This document shows positions 5,829-7,836 of a stretch of 7,836 nucleotides of DNA, in pieces. The stretch is from Bacillota bacterium. Lineage in GTDB: Bacteria; Bacillota; Clostridia; Oscillospirales; Ruminococcaceae. How positions within the stretch are numbered: position 1 is the first letter of the stretch; each line of letters opens with the position of its first letter. The stretch lies in the NCBI GenBank assembly GCA_029550985.1, contig JAKPGH010000187.1:1-7836 (forward strand), read 5' to 3'. A program made the translations under genes and the position numbers. The notes beneath the pieces were generated by a model. It was not told the DNA's origin and made no database searches. It saw only the letters and a program-made list of their open reading frames with translations.

Positions 5829-6743
5829 TCAATAAGGATGGATTTCCGCCGCCTTATTTTCCGAAGTTTCTTCCGGATTGACGTGAATCATGCAGTGCTT
5901 GATGTTGGGAAAGTGGCTTTCCAGCGCGTCGTGAACCGAATGGGCGATGTCGTGGCTGTCGGATAAGGAGATGCTGCCGTCCACGCCGATTTCCACATCC
6001 ACATAAATCTTGTCGCCAAACAGCCGGGTGCGGAGCACGTCGATGCTCAGCACGTTTTGGTGGGAAAGAATCAAAGCCCGCATTTCCTCCACCGTTTTGT
6101 CGTCGCAGGCCCGGTCTGTCATCTTGCCGACGGCATCCGTAAACACTTGATAAGCGCTTTTTACAATCAGCAGGCTGATGACGGCGCCCGCAATCGGATC
6201 CACCACCGCAAAACCCATGCGGGCCCCTGCAATCCCCAATAGACTGCCCACCGAGGACAGAACATCGGAGCGGTGGTCCAGGGCGCTGGCCAACAAGGCG
6301 GTGGAATTAATTTTTTGAGCCACCATCTTCGTATATTGGTACATACCAATTTTAACACCAATGGAGATCACCGCTGCACCCAGAGGCAGCAAACTGGGAA
6401 TGGTCAGAGCGGCGTATTGTCCGGCCAAAATGGTGCGCAGGCTGCTCAACCCGATGCCACCGCCGGTGAGGCCCAACATTCCCGCCAGCAAAATGGCGGC
6501 AACGCATTCAAAACGCTCGTGGCCGTAAGGGTGTTCCTTGTCGGCTTTTGGATTGGCGGCTTTCACTCCAAAAAGGACCACCACGGTGCTGGCCACGTCG
6601 GATAACGAGTTAACCGCATCGGAAATCATGGCGGCGGAATGGCCGATGATGCCGGCAAGCAGCTTAATTGCCGACAAGAGTAAATTGATGAGAATGGTGC
6701 CGATGGAAACGTCCATTGCCAACCTCTGGTTATTATGCTTCAC
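5829..6743 (-). CDS. Cation diffusion facilitator (CDF) metal efflux protein under a NiCo riboswitch
   Basis: This is a 304-residue, six-helix CDF exporter with a cytoplasmic dimerisation domain. Helices lie at about 13-33, 36-60, 80-100, 115-137, 155-175 and 178-200; the C-terminal domain spans about 212-293 and contains MIHVNPE. Transport-site residues are N45 and D49 in SDAVNSLSD (TM2) and D156 and D160 in LDHRSD (TM5). Zinc-type members such as YiiP have His at the position of D156; the N-x3-D/D-x3-D pattern is that of the manganese-type CDF group. The riboswitch upstream belongs to the class that senses Co/Ni (and reportedly Fe(II)), so the physiological substrate could be Co, Ni, Fe or Mn. 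The start is GTG at 6743-6741, supported by GGGAGG 7 bases upstream. The gene stands alone: the riboswitch terminator precedes it and rplM has its own promoter. No clear terminator was found after its stop. Confidence 0.95.
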   Translation of the reverse strand: MKHNNQRLAMDVSIGTILINLLLSAIKLLAGIIGHSAAMISDAVNSLSDVASTVVVLFGVKAANPKADKEHPYGHERFECVAAILLAGMLGLTGGGIGLSSLRTILAGQYAALTIPSLLPLGAAVISIGVKIGMYQYTKMVAQKINSTALLASALDHRSDVLSSVGSLLGIAGARMGFAVVDPIAGAVISLLIVKSAYQVFTDAVGKMTDRACDDKTVEEMRALILSHQNVLSIDVLRTRLFGDKIYVDVEIGVDGSISLSDSHDIAHSVHDALESHFPNIKHCMIHVNPEETSENKAAEIHPY

Positions 6744-6800
6744 AAAGTAACCTCCCTATGCATAAATCACTCTCAGCCTGTGGACCATCTCCCGCCATAC

Positions 6801-6852
6801 ATATAAGAAAGGCATACCTGCGAGACACGGAACTGTCCCACAGATATGCCTT
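6801..6852 (-). terminator. Expression-platform terminator of the NiCo riboswitch
   Basis: Bases 6852-6841 pair with 6820-6809 in a 12-base stem with one wobble (AAGGCATA...TATGCCTT at its base), followed by TTTCTTATAT. The 5' arm includes the 3' strand of aptamer helix P4 (6845-6841), and the loop includes the conserved GGGACAG and the 3' strand of P1. Aptamer and terminator are thus mutually exclusive: bound metal should prevent termination. Confidence 0.85.
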
Positions 6853-6926
6853 ACCTTTGGCAAGATCTGCTGCCGCACCGGCGGCCCGGCCCCAAAACCC
6901 AACGGGTTTCGGCCTGCTCAGTTTGT
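6825..6926 (-). ncRNA. NiCo (czcD-type) riboswitch aptamer
   Basis: On the minus strand the leader contains the conserved blocks of this class in order: ACTGAGCAGG (6922-6913), GCCGGGC (6890-6884), GGCAGCAGAT (6874-6865) and ATCTGTGGGACAGTTCC (6845-6829). Four helices form: P1 AACT/AGTT (6923-6920 with 6834-6831, extended by ACA/TGT after a bulge), P2 AAACCC/GGGTTT (6909-6904 with 6900-6895), P3 GCCGC/GCGGC (6885-6881 with 6876-6872), and P4 CAGAT/ATCTG (6869-6865 with 6845-6841) with an inner CTTGCC/GGTAAG. The class binds Co2+ and Ni2+ cooperatively and turns on CDF exporters in Firmicutes; Fe2+ response has also been reported. Here it sits directly before a CDF gene and overlaps an intrinsic terminator, so it should be a metal-activated ON switch. 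Identification is by recalled consensus, not by a covariance-model search. Confidence 0.92.
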
Positions 6927-6936
6927 ACTGGTGATG

Positions 6937-6954
6937 TCGCTTTTTGGAAAGCGA
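6937..6954 (-). other. Small stem-loop at the 5' end of the riboswitch mRNA
   Basis: TCGCTTT (6954-6948 read on the minus strand) pairs with AAAGCGA (6943-6937) around a 4-base loop. It lies about 20 bases after the predicted transcription start and before the aptamer. It may stabilise the 5' end of the transcript; no known role. Confidence 0.45.
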
Positions 6955-6980
6955 GATACAGTGCAAAGAGTTTAACTTTA

Positions 6981-7009
6981 ATTATATCATATGAGTTAAG
7001 AAATGGGAA
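6981..7009 (-). promoter_or_regulatory. Promoter of the riboswitch-controlled CDF gene
   Basis: An extended -10, TGA then TATAAT (6989-6981, 6 of 6), pairs with TTCCCA (7009-7004, 4 of 6) over a 17-base spacer. Transcription would begin near 6974, about 50 bases before the aptamer and 230 before the coding start. Confidence 0.8.
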
Positions 7010-7029
7010 GGTGCCTATTTTGGGCACCT
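7009..7029. repeat. Inverted repeat touching the CDF promoter
   Basis: AGGTGCC (7009-7015) and GGCACCT (7023-7029) form a perfect 7-base stem with a 7-base loop. On the minus strand it is followed by TTCCCATTTCTT, a poor T run, so it is at best a weak second terminator for the aminomutase gene. It abuts the -35 of the CDF promoter, so it might instead be an operator. Confidence 0.4.
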
Positions 7030-7085
7030 AAAATAAATAAGGAACTGCTTGTCGCTGACGGTTCTCGCCAGACAAAAACAGTTCC
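7030..7085 (-). terminator. Probable terminator of the aminomutase gene
   Basis: GGAACTG (7085-7079 read on the minus strand carries its complement) and CAGTTCC form a 7-base outer stem between 7041-7047 and 7079-7085. An inner TTGTC/GACAA pair (7049-7053 with 7071-7075) extends it. On the minus strand it is followed by TTATTTATTTTA. It lies 43 bases beyond the stop. The stem is long and interrupted, and the T run is broken, so termination may be partial. Confidence 0.55.
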
Positions 7086-7127
7086 TGTTGCAGGCTCAGT
7101 CAACAATCGTATCGCCTTCGGAAGCAG

Positions 7128-7836
7128 TCAATTGGGGGCGGCGTTTGCGCAACGAATGTGGGGATAGGTGTAAATCTTTCCCGCAAAATTGCGCATCACA
7201 ATTTTGCCTTCGTCGGTCGAGAGGACATATTCCGGGTTGATGGGAATCTTCCCGCCGCCGTGGGGGGAATCAATCACATACTTCGGTACGGCATATCCCG
7301 AAATATTGCCGGTGAGGTTTTGGATGATTTCGATTCCCTTTTCCACCTCGGTGCGGAAGTGCCCCAATCCCTGGCTTAAATCGCATTGATAAAGGTAATA
7401 GGGTCTGACGCGCATTTTCACCAGTTTTAGAAGCAGTTCTTTCATGGTTTCAGTGTTGTCGTTGATGCCCCGGAGCAGAACGCTTTGGTTTCCCAGGGGA
7501 ATTCCGGCATCCACCAGATCGGTGCAGGCTTTGATGGAGGCAGGGGTAATTTCCTTCGGATGATTGAAATGGGTGTTGATCCAAATGGGGTGGTATTTCC
7601 GGAGCATGGCCAACAGCTCGGGGGTGATGCGCATGGGCATCACGACCGGTACTCTGGTTCCGATTCGGATAATTTCCACATGGTCGATGCTTCGGAGCCT
7701 GGCGATGATGTTCTCCAGCTTCTCATCGCTTAATGTGAGAGGGTCACCGCCGGATATCAGCACATCCCGGATGGCCTTGTTCCCGGCGATGTAGTCCACC
7801 GCCGCGTCGATTTCCGCCTCGCTGATGGCAAAGTCC
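7128..7836 (-). CDS. kamA: Lysine 2,3-aminomutase, radical SAM family (5' part outside the window)
   Basis: The C-terminal part (about 236 residues) of a lysine 2,3-aminomutase, which interconverts L-lysine and L-beta-lysine using S-adenosylmethionine, an iron-sulfur cluster and PLP. The frame is open to the right edge; the radical SAM CxxxCxxC motif would lie outside. Visible family stretches are DVLISGGDPLTLSDEKLE, HVEIIRIGTRVPVV, INTHFNHPKEIT, AGIPLGNQSVLLRGINDN and RVRPYYLYQCDLSQGLGHFR. The Asp in YQCDL and the Asp in VIDSPHGGGK correspond to the two lysine-binding aspartates of the clostridial enzyme, and the Lys in GGGKIP is the PLP lysine, so lysine rather than glutamate is the likely substrate. 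The product could feed lysine fermentation or beta-lysine-derived osmolytes. The C-terminus (YTYPHIRCANAAPN) may be altered by a frameshift at 7160-7163, described in the findings. Confidence 0.93.
   Translation of the reverse strand, partial: DFAISEAEIDAAVDYIAGNKAIRDVLISGGDPLTLSDEKLENIIARLRSIDHVEIIRIGTRVPVVMPMRITPELLAMLRKYHPIWINTHFNHPKEITPASIKACTDLVDAGIPLGNQSVLLRGINDNTETMKELLLKLVKMRVRPYYLYQCDLSQGLGHFRTEVEKGIEIIQNLTGNISGYAVPKYVIDSPHGGGKIPINPEYVLSTDEGKIVMRNFAGKIYTYPHIRCANAAPN

Noticed and set aside
6733..6966. A 77-codon minus-strand open frame covering the leader of the CDF gene
   Set aside because: It lies exactly over the promoter-proximal leader, riboswitch and terminator, shows no protein-like features, and the conserved RNA blocks explain the sequence better.
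6744..6990. yybP-ykoY (manganese) riboswitch, considered because the transporter site looks Mn-type
   Set aside because: The leader matches the NiCo conserved blocks in order and lacks the yybP-ykoY core.

Overview
The window looks like chromosomal DNA of a Gram-positive Clostridia species, probably an Oscillospiraceae/Ruminococcaceae-type gut anaerobe. This is inferred from gene content and not from any database search: a YesM/YesN-type two-component pair, an ATC-hydrolase-family protein beside an amino-acid-type ABC binding lipoprotein, an rplM-rpsI pair with Firmicutes-like proteins, a NiCo riboswitch ahead of a cation diffusion facilitator, and a lysine 2,3-aminomutase. Strong AGGAGG-like ribosome binding sites precede nearly every gene, and all genes lie on the minus strand, so the order of transcription is from right to left.

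Right part (7836 to about 5830): the C-terminal two thirds of a lysine 2,3-aminomutase (kamA) runs off the right edge and is followed by a large hairpin. Then comes an extended -10 promoter, a NiCo (czcD-type) riboswitch with its own intrinsic terminator, and a GTG-started CDF metal exporter. The riboswitch should permit transcription of the exporter only when cobalt, nickel or a similar divalent ion is bound. Centre (5760 to 4747): a near-consensus promoter, a short leader, rplM (L13) and rpsI (S9) as a classic two-gene operon, closed by a strong, bidirectional terminator.

Between rpsI and the next gene (4793 to 4254) lie 540 bases without an intact gene. They carry several hairpins, repeats, an imperfect copy of the last bases of rpsI, and a decayed fragment of a ParA/Soj-type ATPase whose P-loop is still readable. 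The rpsI 3' end is a known integration site for integrative elements in Firmicutes, so I read this as the scar of a mobile element.

Left part (4253 to 1): a YesM-like membrane sensor histidine kinase overlaps a YesN-like AraC-family response regulator by 8 bases. A terminator follows, then an AT-rich region with two candidate promoters, then an ATC-hydrolase-family protein whose stop overlaps the start of a substrate-binding lipoprotein of the branched-chain amino-acid/amide type (ATGA). The lipoprotein continues past the left edge. The simplest model is that the two-component system senses an extracellular solute and controls the downstream uptake/hydrolysis operon.

No tRNA, rRNA, CRISPR array or intact transposase was seen. 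The points most worth a second look are the riboswitch/exporter pair (where the metal-site residues look more like the manganese-type CDF than the zinc type), the mobile-element scar at rpsI, and the ATC-hydrolase/ABC cassette with its dedicated two-component system.
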